Assembly: GCA_021819085.1 (NCBI GenBank)
Contig: JAKASJ010000002.1
Span: forward strand, 118,672 to 182,671
DNA: 64,000 bases
Direction: 5' to 3'
Source: Pseudomonadota bacterium
GTDB taxonomy: Bacteria > Pseudomonadota > Gammaproteobacteria > Acidiferrobacterales > UBA6901
Shown: piece after piece, positions 49,048-57,545 of the stretch
Layout: each line of letters begins with the position of its first letter
Position numbering within the stretch: position 1 is the first letter of the stretch
The notes under the pieces: generated by a model
What the model saw: the letters and a program-made list of their open reading frames with translations, nothing else
Told to the model about the DNA's origin: nothing
Databases searched by the model: none
Program-made: the position numbers and the translations under genes

Positions 49048-49413
49048 GTGGAATGGACCGTCGAATATACCGACGAATTTGAGGGCTGGTGGGACAGCCT
49101 CCATGAGGGCGAGCAGGCGTCCGTAGCGGCGATGGTTGAGCTGCTTGAGGCACGCGGACCACAACTGCCTTATCCCTATAGCAGTGGCGTCAAAGGCTCG
49201 CGCCATGGACACATGCGAGAGTTGCGAATACAGCATAGAGGTAGTCCATATCGCGTGCTGTATGCTTTTGATCCCCGCCGCACGGCGATTCTCCTCTTGG
49301 GTGGAGACAAGACCGGCAATGACCAATGGTATGAGGAAAGCGTCCCAGTTGCTGACAAGCTGTACGATGAACACCTGGCGGCCTTAAAGAAGGAGGGTCT
49401 CTACGATGGCTAA
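49048..49413 (+). CDS. RelE/HigB-like (Gp49) toxin
   Basis: A 121-residue protein: VEYTDEFEGWWDSLHEGEQA, SSGVKGSRHGHMRELRIQHR, SPYRVLYAFDPRRTAILLLG and NDQWYEESVPVADKLYDEHL are the landmarks of Gp49-like RelE-family mRNA interferases. The GTG start has no Shine-Dalgarno and lies at the predicted transcription start. It precedes and overlaps the antitoxin gene by 8 bases. It should stabilise the element in the host. Confidence 0.88.
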   Translation: MEWTVEYTDEFEGWWDSLHEGEQASVAAMVELLEARGPQLPYPYSSGVKGSRHGHMRELRIQHRGSPYRVLYAFDPRRTAILLLGGDKTGNDQWYEESVPVADKLYDEHLAALKKEGLYDG

Positions 49414-49744
49414 GAAGTTTAACGATCTGCGCAAAAGGATGTCCCCGGCTGCTCAAGCCAAGGCATCATCCCTTGCTCGTGCGCTGACGGAGCAACTACC
49501 CCTCTACGAACTCCGCCAAGCGCGAGATTTGTCCCAGGAGCAGCTGGCTGCCGTGCTTCACATTAAACAGGCCTCTGTATCAAAACTAGAGCGCCGCACT
49601 GACATGTACATCAGTACATTGCGCTCCTATATCAAGGCCATGGGCGGTGAACTGGACATTATCGCAAAGTTTCCTGATGGGGCAGTGCATATCAATCAGT
49701 TCGAGAACATCGACGAAGAAGATCCACGTCGGGTTGTTGGTTAA
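49406..49744 (+). CDS. XRE-family antitoxin (HigA-like)
   Basis: A 112-residue protein with a central Cro/CI HTH (LRQARDLSQEQLAAVLHIKQ then ASVSKLERRTDMYISTLRSY). It follows the toxin with an 8-base overlap and is preceded by GGAGGG. It should neutralise the toxin and may repress the operon. Confidence 0.9.
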   Translation: MAKKFNDLRKRMSPAAQAKASSLARALTEQLPLYELRQARDLSQEQLAAVLHIKQASVSKLERRTDMYISTLRSYIKAMGGELDIIAKFPDGAVHINQFENIDEEDPRRVVG

Positions 49745-49774
49745 GGCGGACTATTAAACAAGCGGGTTAGGAAG

Positions 49775-49885
49775 ATGACAGATAAAAAGCCACCTGGGGC
49801 GCCGAAACCACAGCCTGCACCTCTCAAGAAGTCTGACGTTCCGGCATCGACAAGCGCGGCAAGCCGATTTTCCTTCGCCATCTAG
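49775..49885 (+). CDS. possible 36-residue peptide
   Basis: ATG 49775 follows GGAAG and encodes a Pro/Lys-rich peptide beginning MTDKKPPGAPKPQPAPLKKS. It lies 30 bases after the antitoxin in the same direction. Too short to judge; real expression is uncertain. Confidence 0.3.
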   Translation: MTDKKPPGAPKPQPAPLKKSDVPASTSAASRFSFAI

Positions 49886-49942
49886 GAAGAAAAAAAATGG
49901 GAGCGGAATCGCCCCCACTTTAAATGCACGTAAAACGGTCGA

Positions 49943-50662
49943 TCACGGATTGATGTGCACCAGGCAGGCCTGGGTTCCGATCCGGAGGGTGCCGCACAAT
50001 CTGTGCCCCGCCTGGTTGACCGCAATCTGCATATTAATCGGAGTGAGGTGGTGGCTCAAATACAATCCGCCCCACGCCCCGACCCCGCCCAGCAGCATGA
50101 AAAACAGCAGGAGGCCCGCGACCACACCCCAGCTCCTTGCCATCCGCCCGGCCACCGCAGCGCGAGCGTCTGCGCGGACCGCTGCCGAGACCTCGTGCAC
50201 GCCTCGCGCGATGATCTCGTCGATGCGCGCCTTGGCGTTGGTGTCCATTCCTCGAACGGCCGATGCCAGTGTGCCGGCTCCGGCCTGGGCGGCTCCCTGG
50301 ACGGCGGCGACCATACCTTCCTGCACCTTGGCCGCCTGGTCAGTGGCCGCCTTGAGAACCTCCTGCCCTGCAGAGGCCACCTGGCCGCGCAGGTCCTGGC
50401 CGGCGGCGACTGCGCCCTTGTACACCAGGTCCGGGATCGCGACGGCGGCTTTCTGGGTGGCCGTGGCCGCCTCGCCGGCAGCCGCGGCGGCGGCCCAGGC
50501 ATTCACGAACGCCCCGATGAGCAGCCAGGCGGTATCATGATCCGAGCGCACGCCCATGTGCGCGGCCTGCTCGATCAGTTTTTCCCGCCACTCCGGCGGG
50601 AGGCCCCGCAGGGCCTCCGCCTTCGGCGTGATGGGGACTACTTTTTCGTTGTCGTTACTCAT
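49943..50662 (-). CDS. StbC-like membrane-anchored protein of the stability/mobilisation operon
   Basis: A 239-residue protein from ATG 50662: a short N-terminal domain (LRGLPPEWREKLIEQAAHMG), a long Ala-rich helical region (about residues 65-185, apolipoprotein-like), then one membrane helix (SWGVVAGLLLFFMLLGGVGA) and a short C-terminal tail with two Cys. It is the last gene of a leftward trio with a Walker ATPase and an HTH protein. By position it corresponds to stbC of R388-like plasmids; sequence homology is not established. Confidence 0.5.
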   Translation of the reverse strand: MSNDNEKVVPITPKAEALRGLPPEWREKLIEQAAHMGVRSDHDTAWLLIGAFVNAWAAAAAAGEAATATQKAAVAIPDLVYKGAVAAGQDLRGQVASAGQEVLKAATDQAAKVQEGMVAAVQGAAQAGAGTLASAVRGMDTNAKARIDEIIARGVHEVSAAVRADARAAVAGRMARSWGVVAGLLLFFMLLGGVGAWGGLYLSHHLTPINMQIAVNQAGHRLCGTLRIGTQACLVHINP

Positions 50663-51404
50663 TGACGGCCTCCTGCTGTTCGGCACCAAAGAGAGTCGCG
50701 ACCGCTGCGTGTGCCTGGGTGAGCCACTGACGCCCGAAGAAGAGCCGCTCGCCAAAAGTCAGTGCAGAGTCCGGGGCCGCAAGACTTGTGAACGTGCCTG
50801 GCAGCGACAGTACTTTGTCAACGAGGCTCTCGGGGCGGATCGCTGGCATCGCAGCTTCCAGACCACCTGCAGTCAGGTATTCCTCCCGCGACCCCGAACG
50901 GACGAAGTCGAACCGCGCAACCTCCGGCTGGAGAAAGACCGGGTACATCACGCACCGCCGGGCCGGACCGACTGCACCGAGCAGCCCGTCGCGCAGGGAC
51001 CGCATGAGCGCTTCCGTCGCAGTGCGCTGATGTCCCAGTGAGTAGTACACATACGACTCATGCCCCAGCGACTTCCCTGCCTCAACCAGCAGCGCCGCCA
51101 TCGCGTCGAGCGTGTCCTCCGCGGCGGCCGGCAGATTCACGACGATCTGCGCATCCCGCGGCAACCCGTCCAGGGCCTCCGCAAACTTGATGACCGCCGC
51201 CTCGGATGCGCCCGCACGGTTCAGGTTCACTGCGATCAGATGCACCCCGGTGTCTTTGAATCGCTGCGCGATATCCGGCTGTCCCAGATCGCCTTCGACA
51301 ATCCCGACCGGGTGTCCCGCGGCGATCAAATAATCCGCAAGTACGGCGGCCGTCATGCTCTTGCCATTGCCGCCCTTCGAGCCACTGCTATAGATGATGG
51401 ACAT
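50655..51404 (-). CDS. StbB/VirC1-like ParA-family ATPase
   Basis: A 249-residue P-loop protein with a deviant Walker A (SSGSKGGNGKSMTAAVLADY), a Walker A' region (GHPVGIVEGDLGQPDIA) and IVVNLPAAAEDTLDAMAALL. ParA/MinD-type ATPases of this sort (StbB of R388, VirC1 of Ti plasmids) position conjugative DNA and boost transfer. It overlaps the downstream membrane protein gene by 8 bases. Confidence 0.75.
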   Translation of the reverse strand: MSIIYSSGSKGGNGKSMTAAVLADYLIAAGHPVGIVEGDLGQPDIAQRFKDTGVHLIAVNLNRAGASEAAVIKFAEALDGLPRDAQIVVNLPAAAEDTLDAMAALLVEAGKSLGHESYVYYSLGHQRTATEALMRSLRDGLLGAVGPARRCVMYPVFLQPEVARFDFVRSGSREEYLTAGGLEAAMPAIRPESLVDKVLSLPGTFTSLAAPDSALTFGERLFFGRQWLTQAHAAVATLFGAEQQEAVNE

Positions 51405-51434
51405 ACAAAACCCTCCGTTGATGAAACAGTTAAG

Positions 51435-51782
51435 TTAATCGGTCACTTTGATCCCGGCCGCCCGCAGGGCCGCCGCGTTTTCCTCTTCGCTACGGGATCC
51501 CGCCGCCGGCAGGGGGCGGGGCGGACGCTGCGCAGGCGTCGTGTCGCGTGCCACGCCTCCTTGCGGTCGATCTGCCACAGGTTCCGGTAGCGGCACCTGC
51601 TGCACCACATACCGACCCGAGGCGAGGCCTGCCCGCGCTCGCGCATGCGCCAGGCGCAGGGTGTCCGCAGTGGTGCCAAAAAGTGTGGCAATCTGTTTCC
51701 ACGTCACCCCCTCCCGCCGGGCGGCGGCAATCGCATCGGCGTGGCGCGCGACGCGGGGAGTCAGTCGATCAGGTTCCATCAT
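51435..51782 (-). CDS. StbA-like helix-turn-helix protein
   Basis: A 115-residue protein starting with tandem ATG codons (51782 and 51779). The N-terminal half holds an HTH (ARREGVTWKQIATLFGTTAD then TLRLAHARARAG); the C-terminal half is Pro/Arg-rich and disordered. It is the first gene of the leftward trio and faces the hairpin-rich region and relaxase. In R388 StbA binds repeats next to oriT; the palindromes at 51842 and 52180 are candidate targets. Confidence 0.6.
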   Translation of the reverse strand: MMEPDRLTPRVARHADAIAAARREGVTWKQIATLFGTTADTLRLAHARARAGLASGRYVVQQVPLPEPVADRPQGGVARDTTPAQRPPRPLPAAGSRSEEENAAALRAAGIKVTD

Positions 51783-52250
51783 TCACCTCCAAAAAAAGTT
51801 GTCCCTCTCAATATATCCGCAGAGCGGAAATTGTCGCGTCGGATAACGGGCATAATTCGTACGTTATCGACGGCGTGCGTGCCAGAGCCGATGTTTTGTG
51901 ATCGAAACTGGATCGGATTGCGATGGATACCGACGTAATGCGTTGTGATTCGTTCGCGTTCCGATCCGATCCCAACCGGACGCCGTCGCTTCGCGACGAA
52001 AGAAAAGCGGAACTCGACGCTCACCTTCGGTGAGCTACTGCATACACATACGCACCTGAAGGTGCCGCCCGCCCTCCGGGCGGTCGTCCGTGCCTTCGGC
52101 CCGGCGTATGTGTCTCCCGGCGGAGCCGGGAGACCACAACACCCCACCCCAACACCGCGAAGAAAATCCGGCGATCCGGATAACGGACGAATTCTGTCCG
52201 TTATTTTGGTGGTGCGTAGGGGGTGCCTCGCCTAGATTTTTTTGGTGCGG
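51783..52250. other. probable oriT/control region between StbA-like gene and relaxase
   Basis: About 470 non-coding bases dense in inverted repeats: GATAACG/CGTTATC (51842-51868), CGTCGC-TTC-GCGACG (51984-51998), GCTCACC-TTC-GGTGAGC (52019-52035), a 10-bp pair ACACATACGC/GCGTATGTGT 50 bases apart (52044-52053, 52104-52113), a perfect 10-bp hairpin at 52112-52134, and ATAACGGAC/GTCCGTTAT (52180-52204). Divergent stb-like and MobF genes flank oriT in R388-type plasmids, so oriT is expected here. The nic site cannot be assigned by eye. Confidence 0.65.
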
Positions 52251-52296
52251 GAATTTCCGCACGGCGGGATCAGTGAGGGTGTGCATTCCGCGCACC
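52251..52296 (+). promoter_or_regulatory. GAATTTCC module, copy a (relaxase leader)
   Basis: GAATTTCC at 52251, GTGAGG ending 20 bases later, stem GGTGTGC/GCGCACC (52278-52284, 52290-52296, one G-U pair) with ATTCC loop, then AGGAGA and the relaxase ATG at 52309. The upstream half is the most divergent copy (GATCAG in place of TATAG). GAATTT is itself flanked by GTGCGG/CCGCAC. Confidence 0.6.
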
Positions 52297-52308
52297 AGGA
52301 GAATGCAG

Positions 52309-55300
52309 ATGCTGAGAGTTACACCAATCAAATCCGGATCGGCGCGCGGCGTCGCCGACTACCTGGAATCGCGCCACGATGCCGAGCGCGCCACCGGCTA
52401 CTACGAGGGTCGTGCTGCGCCGTCTGAGTGGATGGGGGAGGGCGCACGCGAGTTGGGGCTCGCTGGGTCTGTGGATCGTGAGCAGCTGATCGGATTGCTT
52501 GAGGGGCGGTTGCCCGACGGCACGGACCTGACCCAGCGCGGCGGTCGTTCCGCTGAGGCGCGGATGGGGACCGATATCACTTTGAGCGCACCGAAATCCT
52601 TTTCCCTCATGGCAACCGCCGACCCGCGCCTGGTGGATCTGTGGGACCAGTCGGTGCGGCACGCCGTGGATTTCATTGAGCGGGAAGTCGCCGTCGCCCG
52701 GAAGGGCAAGGGCGGCGAGCAGATCGAGCACACCGGCAGCATGGTGATGGCGGCGTACCGCCATGAGGATGCCAGGACCGTCGATGGGCGGGCTGATCCC
52801 GACCTGCACACCCATGTCCTGGCGCTCAACATGACTCATCGCTCGGACGGCAAGTGGGCCCGCATCGATCTGCAGTGGGGCGAGCGGATGGCGCTCGGCA
52901 AGACCGCCGACTTCGCACAAAAGGCCTTCCTGGCCCGAGAGGTCCAGGCGCTCGGATACGAAATCCGCCGCACCGCAGATGGGTTCGAGTTCGCGGCGAT
53001 CTCCGATGAAATCGTGAAAGAGTTTTCCAGCCGATCAGAACAGATCGACGAGGCCCTGCGCGGCAGGGGAATCAACCCCGAGACCGCCACCGACGCACAG
53101 CGGGAGGCGGCGTGCCTGGTCACGCGCGGAGATAAATCACAGCTGGGCGAGCAGGACCAGAGATGGGAATGGCGCACACGCGCCCGTGAGGCCGGCGTCG
53201 ATCTCGACCGCATCACACAAGACGCAGCGCGAGGCGGCCCGATCCGGGCTGCCGACCTGTCTACTGATGCCGTGCAGTCCGGGGTGCGGCACATCGCTGA
53301 ACGCGAGACCGTGTTCACACGCGATGAACTGCGGCTCGAGTCGCTCCGGGCCGGCATGGGCAATACCGATTTGAGCCGGGTGGAGGCCGCGATCGAGCAA
53401 AAACATGGCGGCCTCATCGAAGTCCAACTGCAGCCGGACAGCGCCGCGGCCCACAATGACCGCGAGCTGCGCCACTTCACCACCCATGCCGCGCTGCGTG
53501 TTGAGCAGACCATCCTCACGCGCACGCGCTCTGGCTGGAACCAGGTCGAGCCGTTGCTCGATTTCGATTCCGCCGCTGCATTTATTCGCCAAAAAGAGCA
53601 GGCGATCTCCAAGGAAACCGGCAAACCATTCAAGTACTCGCACGGTCAGCGTGCGGCGCTCGAACTCACTCTGACGAGCCCTGATCGGTTCACTGGAGGC
53701 CTGGGCTATGCCGGCGTAGGGAAAACCAAGGCCATGAGCGCGACGGTGGCAGCGTACCGAACCGCCGGTTTCCACATCGTCGGCCTCGCTCCTAGCACCA
53801 AAGCGCGCGGCGAGCTCGAGGCCGCCGGGGCAGACAAGACGATCACCATGCAGTCATACCTCGCGAGCAGAGCCGAGGAACCGGGGAGCGGCGCGCAGCG
53901 CATGTACGTGCTGGATGAGGCGGGGATGGTGTCAGCCAAGGACATGGATCAGTTGCTGAATCGTGTCGAGCAGGAAGGTGCGCGGATGATTGAGGTCGGT
54001 GACTACCGCCAGCTGACGGCGGTCGAGGCCGGCTCGCCCTTCGAGCAGCAGTGCGTCTCGGGTGCGCTGCATCATGCAACGATCCACGAAATCATCCGCC
54101 AGGTCAATCCCGAACTGCGCTCGCTTGTCCAGCAATTCGCTGATGGGCGCGCCAAGGATGGCGCGAAGGCGGCGAAGGATCTCATGCAGACCGCCACGGT
54201 CACCGACGCCGACTGGGAAAAGAGCGGCCTCGCGCAAGAGGAGATTGCGGAGGCCCGAGAAAAAGGGAAGGTCCCCAAAGCTGTGCAGCGGGAGGCGATT
54301 GTGCGCGAAACGGCGGAACGGTATCTCACGCTGTCGCCCGAGGAACGCGACCGGACCTTGGTCGCCTCGGGACTCAACGCCACGCGGGTGAAAATAAACG
54401 CCACAGTCCGGGCGGCGTTCAGGGAATCCGGCGAGATCGCCGCGGAGGGTATCACCATCACCGCGCTCCGCGACCCCAGGCTGACGCGCGAGCAGCGCAC
54501 GCGCGTTGAACTGTTCGCGGCCGGGGAAATCGTGCGGCTTACCGAGGGGCGCGGGCGTGATCGGTCCACGACCGACTACTCCATCGTGCGCGAGGAACAG
54601 GGCGCGCTTGTTCTGAGCGGCCCCGGCGGTCTTGAAAAAATCTGGAAACCCACCCGAGACAACCAGCGCGACTTCAAAGTGTTCGGCGCGGAAAGGTTCG
54701 AGGTTGCGGTCGGCGACCAGATCGTGTTCCGGATTCCAGACAAGCAAAACGGCATCAACAACGGCACGGATGCGAAAGTCGTCAGGGCCGACATCGACGG
54801 TATCACCGTGAGCCTCAAGGACGGCCGCGAGATCGAGCTCGACCCGAAAAAAAATCACGCCATCGACTATGCCTGGTGCCGCACTGTAAACGACCTCCAG
54901 GCCGCGACCTGCGAGCGGATCATCGGCGCGGCGGAGGGAAGCAAGGCGGCCGCCAATCTCTTTTACGTGGCGATCAGCCGCGCCACCCACGAAGCCAACA
55001 TCGTCACAGGCGACCAGGGCAAGCTCCAAAAAAACATCGAGAAATACGCCGATCGCCAGACGGCGGTCGAGGCGACGGGGCGGAGCCTCAAGAGCGAGGT
55101 CGAGCGGCCATGTCCTGACCTGGCGGCGCTGCGCGCGCAGGCCGAAAAGGAGCTCGGCAAGGCTGGAGACCTGGCGGATGCGCGGGAGAAGGCGGAAGCC
55201 GAAAAGGCGAAGGCCGAGCATCCAGCGCCGGAGAAAGATCAATCGGAAAAGGACTCAGGCAGGCACGCGCCAACGTCCGATCCCGATCACGACAAGGGGC

Positions 55301-56046
55301 CGGCTCCGGCCGCGCCAGTCAAGGATCAGGAGATAGGAAACGCGCCGATGGACGCGGCAAACACGACCATGGAAGCGCCTGCTCCGGATCGGAGCAAGTC
55401 CGCCGGCGCAAACAAAAACCCGGACCGGACCTCAGACACGGAGAAATACCCCGGCAAGGAAAAGGCCGCAGAACTGAAGCCCGCGCCGACCATGGAAGAG
55501 ACTGGGCGACCAGGGGCGCGGGCGTCAAAGACGCCCGAGAAAGGCGCGGCACCGAACTCGGAGAAGCGTCCGGTTGAGATGCCGGCGGCAGCAGCGCAAG
55601 AGACGCGGGACATGGCGACGGCGGCCGCTTCGCCGGCCAAGAACCAGGCGACGGAGAAAGCGCCGACCGCAGATCAGAACAAGGAAGCGGCTGCGGAGAA
55701 AACGGCTCCGACGGCCAAAGAGAAGTCCCCGACCAAGGATCCGGTCGAGACGGCGAAGGCTCCAGAGCAGGCCAAGCTGCGTGCCGCGGCCACCGCGAAG
55801 GACCCTGGCAAGGAAACGGCCTCGGAGAAAGGTCTGGCCACGTCAATAGAGCCGCCGGCGGCCGGCAAGGATCAGTCTCAAGAGAAAGCCCAGGACAAGA
55901 CCACGGAAGCAACAGGCAAAAGGCAAGGCGTCGAGGCTCCTGGCTCTGATCATGACAAGGAGAAGGATCAGAGCCAGGAAGCGGCTCCAACGAAACCGCC
56001 AACGAAGGATCGTGACCTGGACCACGATCTCGGCCTGGAGCGCTAA
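52309..56046 (+). CDS. MobF-family conjugative relaxase-helicase (TrwC/TraI type)
   Basis: A 1245-residue protein from ATG 52309, preceded by AGGAGA. The relaxase domain has catalytic Tyr18 (VADYLESRHDAERATGYYEG) with a second pair near 31-32, TLSAPKSFSL and the metal-binding DPDLHTHVLALNMT near 164. The helicase part has Walker A GYAGVGKTKAM near 466, MYVLDEAGMVSAKD, EVGDYRQLTAVEAGSPF and a C-terminal motif NLFYVAISRATHEANIVTGD. From about residue 940 the chain is a Lys/Glu/Ala-rich, probably disordered tail. It nicks oriT, stays bound to the strand and unwinds it. A longer frame from 52090 would run through the control region and is rejected. Confidence 0.95.
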   Translation: MLRVTPIKSGSARGVADYLESRHDAERATGYYEGRAAPSEWMGEGARELGLAGSVDREQLIGLLEGRLPDGTDLTQRGGRSAEARMGTDITLSAPKSFSLMATADPRLVDLWDQSVRHAVDFIEREVAVARKGKGGEQIEHTGSMVMAAYRHEDARTVDGRADPDLHTHVLALNMTHRSDGKWARIDLQWGERMALGKTADFAQKAFLAREVQALGYEIRRTADGFEFAAISDEIVKEFSSRSEQIDEALRGRGINPETATDAQREAACLVTRGDKSQLGEQDQRWEWRTRAREAGVDLDRITQDAARGGPIRAADLSTDAVQSGVRHIAERETVFTRDELRLESLRAGMGNTDLSRVEAAIEQKHGGLIEVQLQPDSAAAHNDRELRHFTTHAALRVEQTILTRTRSGWNQVEPLLDFDSAAAFIRQKEQAISKETGKPFKYSHGQRAALELTLTSPDRFTGGLGYAGVGKTKAMSATVAAYRTAGFHIVGLAPSTKARGELEAAGADKTITMQSYLASRAEEPGSGAQRMYVLDEAGMVSAKDMDQLLNRVEQEGARMIEVGDYRQLTAVEAGSPFEQQCVSGALHHATIHEIIRQVNPELRSLVQQFADGRAKDGAKAAKDLMQTATVTDADWEKSGLAQEEIAEAREKGKVPKAVQREAIVRETAERYLTLSPEERDRTLVASGLNATRVKINATVRAAFRESGEIAAEGITITALRDPRLTREQRTRVELFAAGEIVRLTEGRGRDRSTTDYSIVREEQGALVLSGPGGLEKIWKPTRDNQRDFKVFGAERFEVAVGDQIVFRIPDKQNGINNGTDAKVVRADIDGITVSLKDGREIELDPKKNHAIDYAWCRTVNDLQAATCERIIGAAEGSKAAANLFYVAISRATHEANIVTGDQGKLQKNIEKYADRQTAVEATGRSLKSEVERPCPDLAALRAQAEKELGKAGDLADAREKAEAEKAKAEHPAPEKDQSEKDSGRHAPTSDPDHDKGPAPAAPVKDQEIGNAPMDAANTTMEAPAPDRSKSAGANKNPDRTSDTEKYPGKEKAAELKPAPTMEETGRPGARASKTPEKGAAPNSEKRPVEMPAAAAQETRDMATAAASPAKNQATEKAPTADQNKEAAAEKTAPTAKEKSPTKDPVETAKAPEQAKLRAAATAKDPGKETASEKGLATSIEPPAAGKDQSQEKAQDKTTEATGKRQGVEAPGSDHDKEKDQSQEAAPTKPPTKDRDLDHDLGLER

Positions 56047-56048
56047 CC

Positions 56049-56549
56049 ATGCTCACCGGAGTGATCGACTGGTTCCGCGAACGCTCCCTCCCTCGCAGCC
56101 ACCGCCGCCGAATCCGCGCCGCGAGACGGACGCTGGCCCTGCTCACAGACTGGCTGCGCCAGGATGGTGACCGGGCCGCGCCGCGCGTGTTCGGCTACCT
56201 CCGAAAAATCGACCCACTCGCATTCGAGGAGCTCGCGCTCGAGGCCTTCCGCCGTGCCGGGGTCCGCGTCAAGCGCGGCCGCCGGTACAGCGGGGACGGC
56301 GGGGTGGACGGGCACGTGCTGCACAACGCGAAGTGGTGCCCCATCCAATGCAAGCGCTACCGCAACCACATCGACCCGGATCATGTCCGGGCATTCACGC
56401 GCATTGTCGAGCGCTCGCACGTCCCGCGTGGGTATTTCATCCACACCGGACGGACCGGCGACGCCAGCTGGGAGGCGCGTGGATCCGCGGTCCGGATGAT
56501 TTCTGGACATCGGCTGATCGATCTGCTGCGGGGGCAGGTCCCGAGATGA
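56049..56549 (+). CDS. Mrr-like restriction endonuclease domain protein
   Basis: A 166-residue protein 2 bases after the relaxase. It shows the Mrr_cat pattern: FEELALEAFRRAGVRVKRGR, GGVDGHVLHNAKWCPIQCKR (D plus QxK catalytic residues) and HVPRGYFIHTGRT. Mrr-like nucleases cut (often modified) DNA; tight linkage to the relaxase suggests a role in transfer or in attacking recipient/competitor DNA. N-terminal part contains a basic helix. The specificity is unknown. Confidence 0.75.
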   Translation: MLTGVIDWFRERSLPRSHRRRIRAARRTLALLTDWLRQDGDRAAPRVFGYLRKIDPLAFEELALEAFRRAGVRVKRGRRYSGDGGVDGHVLHNAKWCPIQCKRYRNHIDPDHVRAFTRIVERSHVPRGYFIHTGRTGDASWEARGSAVRMISGHRLIDLLRGQVPR

Positions 56550-56596
56550 ATTTCCATAACTGTGTATAGGTGAGGGCCGCATCGTGCGGCCCCTCA
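56548..56596 (+). promoter_or_regulatory. GAATTTCC module, copy b
   Basis: GAATTTCC at 56548 overlaps the Mrr-like stop codon; TATAG at 56565; stem GGGCCGCA/TGCGGCCC (56574-56581, 56585-56592) with TCG loop and outer GAG/CTC pairing; the gene at 56624 follows with AAGGAG. Confidence 0.7.
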
Positions 56597-56623
56597 CAAC
56601 CAACCAACAGTAAGGAGCATTGC

Positions 56624-57232
56624 ATGAAACAGCATCTCAGTTTTTTGTTCATCGCCGCCGCCATCGCCTGCGCCGGCAACGCGCACGCCACCACCGTCGG
56701 AGCCGCCGGGCTCGGGGCTGATGTGTTGTCCCTGCCTGGCATCCACGCAACAGTGGATACCGGCAGCGTCGCCCTGGCGGGGCGGACCGGCAACGTGGTC
56801 GGCGTCCTCAAAGAGTCGCTGGGGTCTGGCGATGGGGTCCGCCTCGATGGCGCTACTGCCACCCTGGGATATTCCTTCTCCCCGCCGGGGGCTATCGCGC
56901 TGGTGCCTGAACTGCAGGTCGGCGCACTCAGCGTCACGGGTCCGGGCTACAGCGGCGCGCGCGCCGGCTCTGTGCTGGGTGGCCTGGCGGTCGTTGATCA
57001 GGCCAACGCCGTGGTCGGGTATGACCTGGAGGCTCTGGCCGGCGATACCTTCTCCGCGAGCAGCAGCGCTGGGGATGGCAGCGGCCGTGCCTACAAAGTC
57101 GGCGTCGGTGTGTCCGAATCGCTCAGCCAGCGGGTCATGCTGACCGAGCGCTACAACGATGAGCGCCTGACCGTCGGCAACGGGGCCATCGTGGATCACA
57201 GCGCCATGGTGACCGTGGCTGACCGGTTTTAG
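56624..57232 (+). CDS. exported protein, possibly outer-membrane beta-barrel
   Basis: A 202-residue protein with a clear signal peptide (LSFLFIAAAIACAGNAHA/TT). The mature chain is Gly/Ser/Val-rich with alternating hydrophobic residues and ends in a terminal Phe (TVADRF), as many beta-barrel outer-membrane proteins do. No family recognised. It has its own copy of the GAATTTCC leader and is followed by a strong terminator. Confidence 0.6.
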   Translation: MKQHLSFLFIAAAIACAGNAHATTVGAAGLGADVLSLPGIHATVDTGSVALAGRTGNVVGVLKESLGSGDGVRLDGATATLGYSFSPPGAIALVPELQVGALSVTGPGYSGARAGSVLGGLAVVDQANAVVGYDLEALAGDTFSASSSAGDGSGRAYKVGVGVSESLSQRVMLTERYNDERLTVGNGAIVDHSAMVTVADRF

Positions 57233-57234
57233 GT

Positions 57235-57279
57235 AACCGCCCGCAAGGGCGGCAGCGGTCGGGCCGCCCTTCGGCTTTT
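57235..57279 (+). terminator. rho-independent terminator, element copy 1
   Basis: AAGGGCGGC (57245-57253) pairs perfectly with GCCGCCCTT (57263-57271), followed by CGGCTTTTAT. The 37 bases from 57235 recur at 61357 with a single mismatch, each time ahead of a GAATTTCC module. Confidence 0.88.
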
Positions 57280-57285
57280 ATCCGG

Positions 57286-57332
57286 GAATTTCCGGATGTG
57301 CATATAGGTAGAGGGCCACAAACACGTGGCCC
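57286..57332 (+). promoter_or_regulatory. GAATTTCC module, copy c
   Basis: GAATTTCC at 57286 flanked by ATCCGG/CCGGAT; TATAG at 57303; stem GGGCCAC/GTGGCCC (57313-57319, 57326-57332) with AAACAC loop; then CAGGAGA and ATG 57351. Confidence 0.7.
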
Positions 57333-57350
57333 CATGACAGGAGACAAAAG

Positions 57351-57545
57351 ATGATCACCTTAACCAAACATGAATCGGATGCTGTGCTGGCAGGCCTAGC
57401 GATCCTGACTGTAATCCTTGTCCCGGTGATGATCCGGCTCGAGACCGAGATGCGCAGAATTGAGCGGGAGATAGAGCAGCTCCTGAAAACTGCCGCTGAA
57501 CGGGCCGCGGCGGAACAGGCCACAAAGGAGAACGACAATGCGTAA
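57351..57545 (+). CDS. small bitopic membrane protein
   Basis: A 64-residue protein: one membrane helix (AVLAGLAILTVILVPVMI) followed by a charged coiled-coil (RLETEMRRIEREIEQLLKTA). Overlaps the next gene by 8 bases. Unknown; perhaps a transfer-channel accessory. Confidence 0.6.
   Translation: MITLTKHESDAVLAGLAILTVILVPVMIRLETEMRRIEREIEQLLKTAAERAAAEQATKENDNA

Noticed and set aside
52090..52308. 73 extra N-terminal residues on the relaxase
   Set aside because: They would displace the catalytic Tyr from position 18, run through inverted repeats, and ignore the AGGAGA before 52309.
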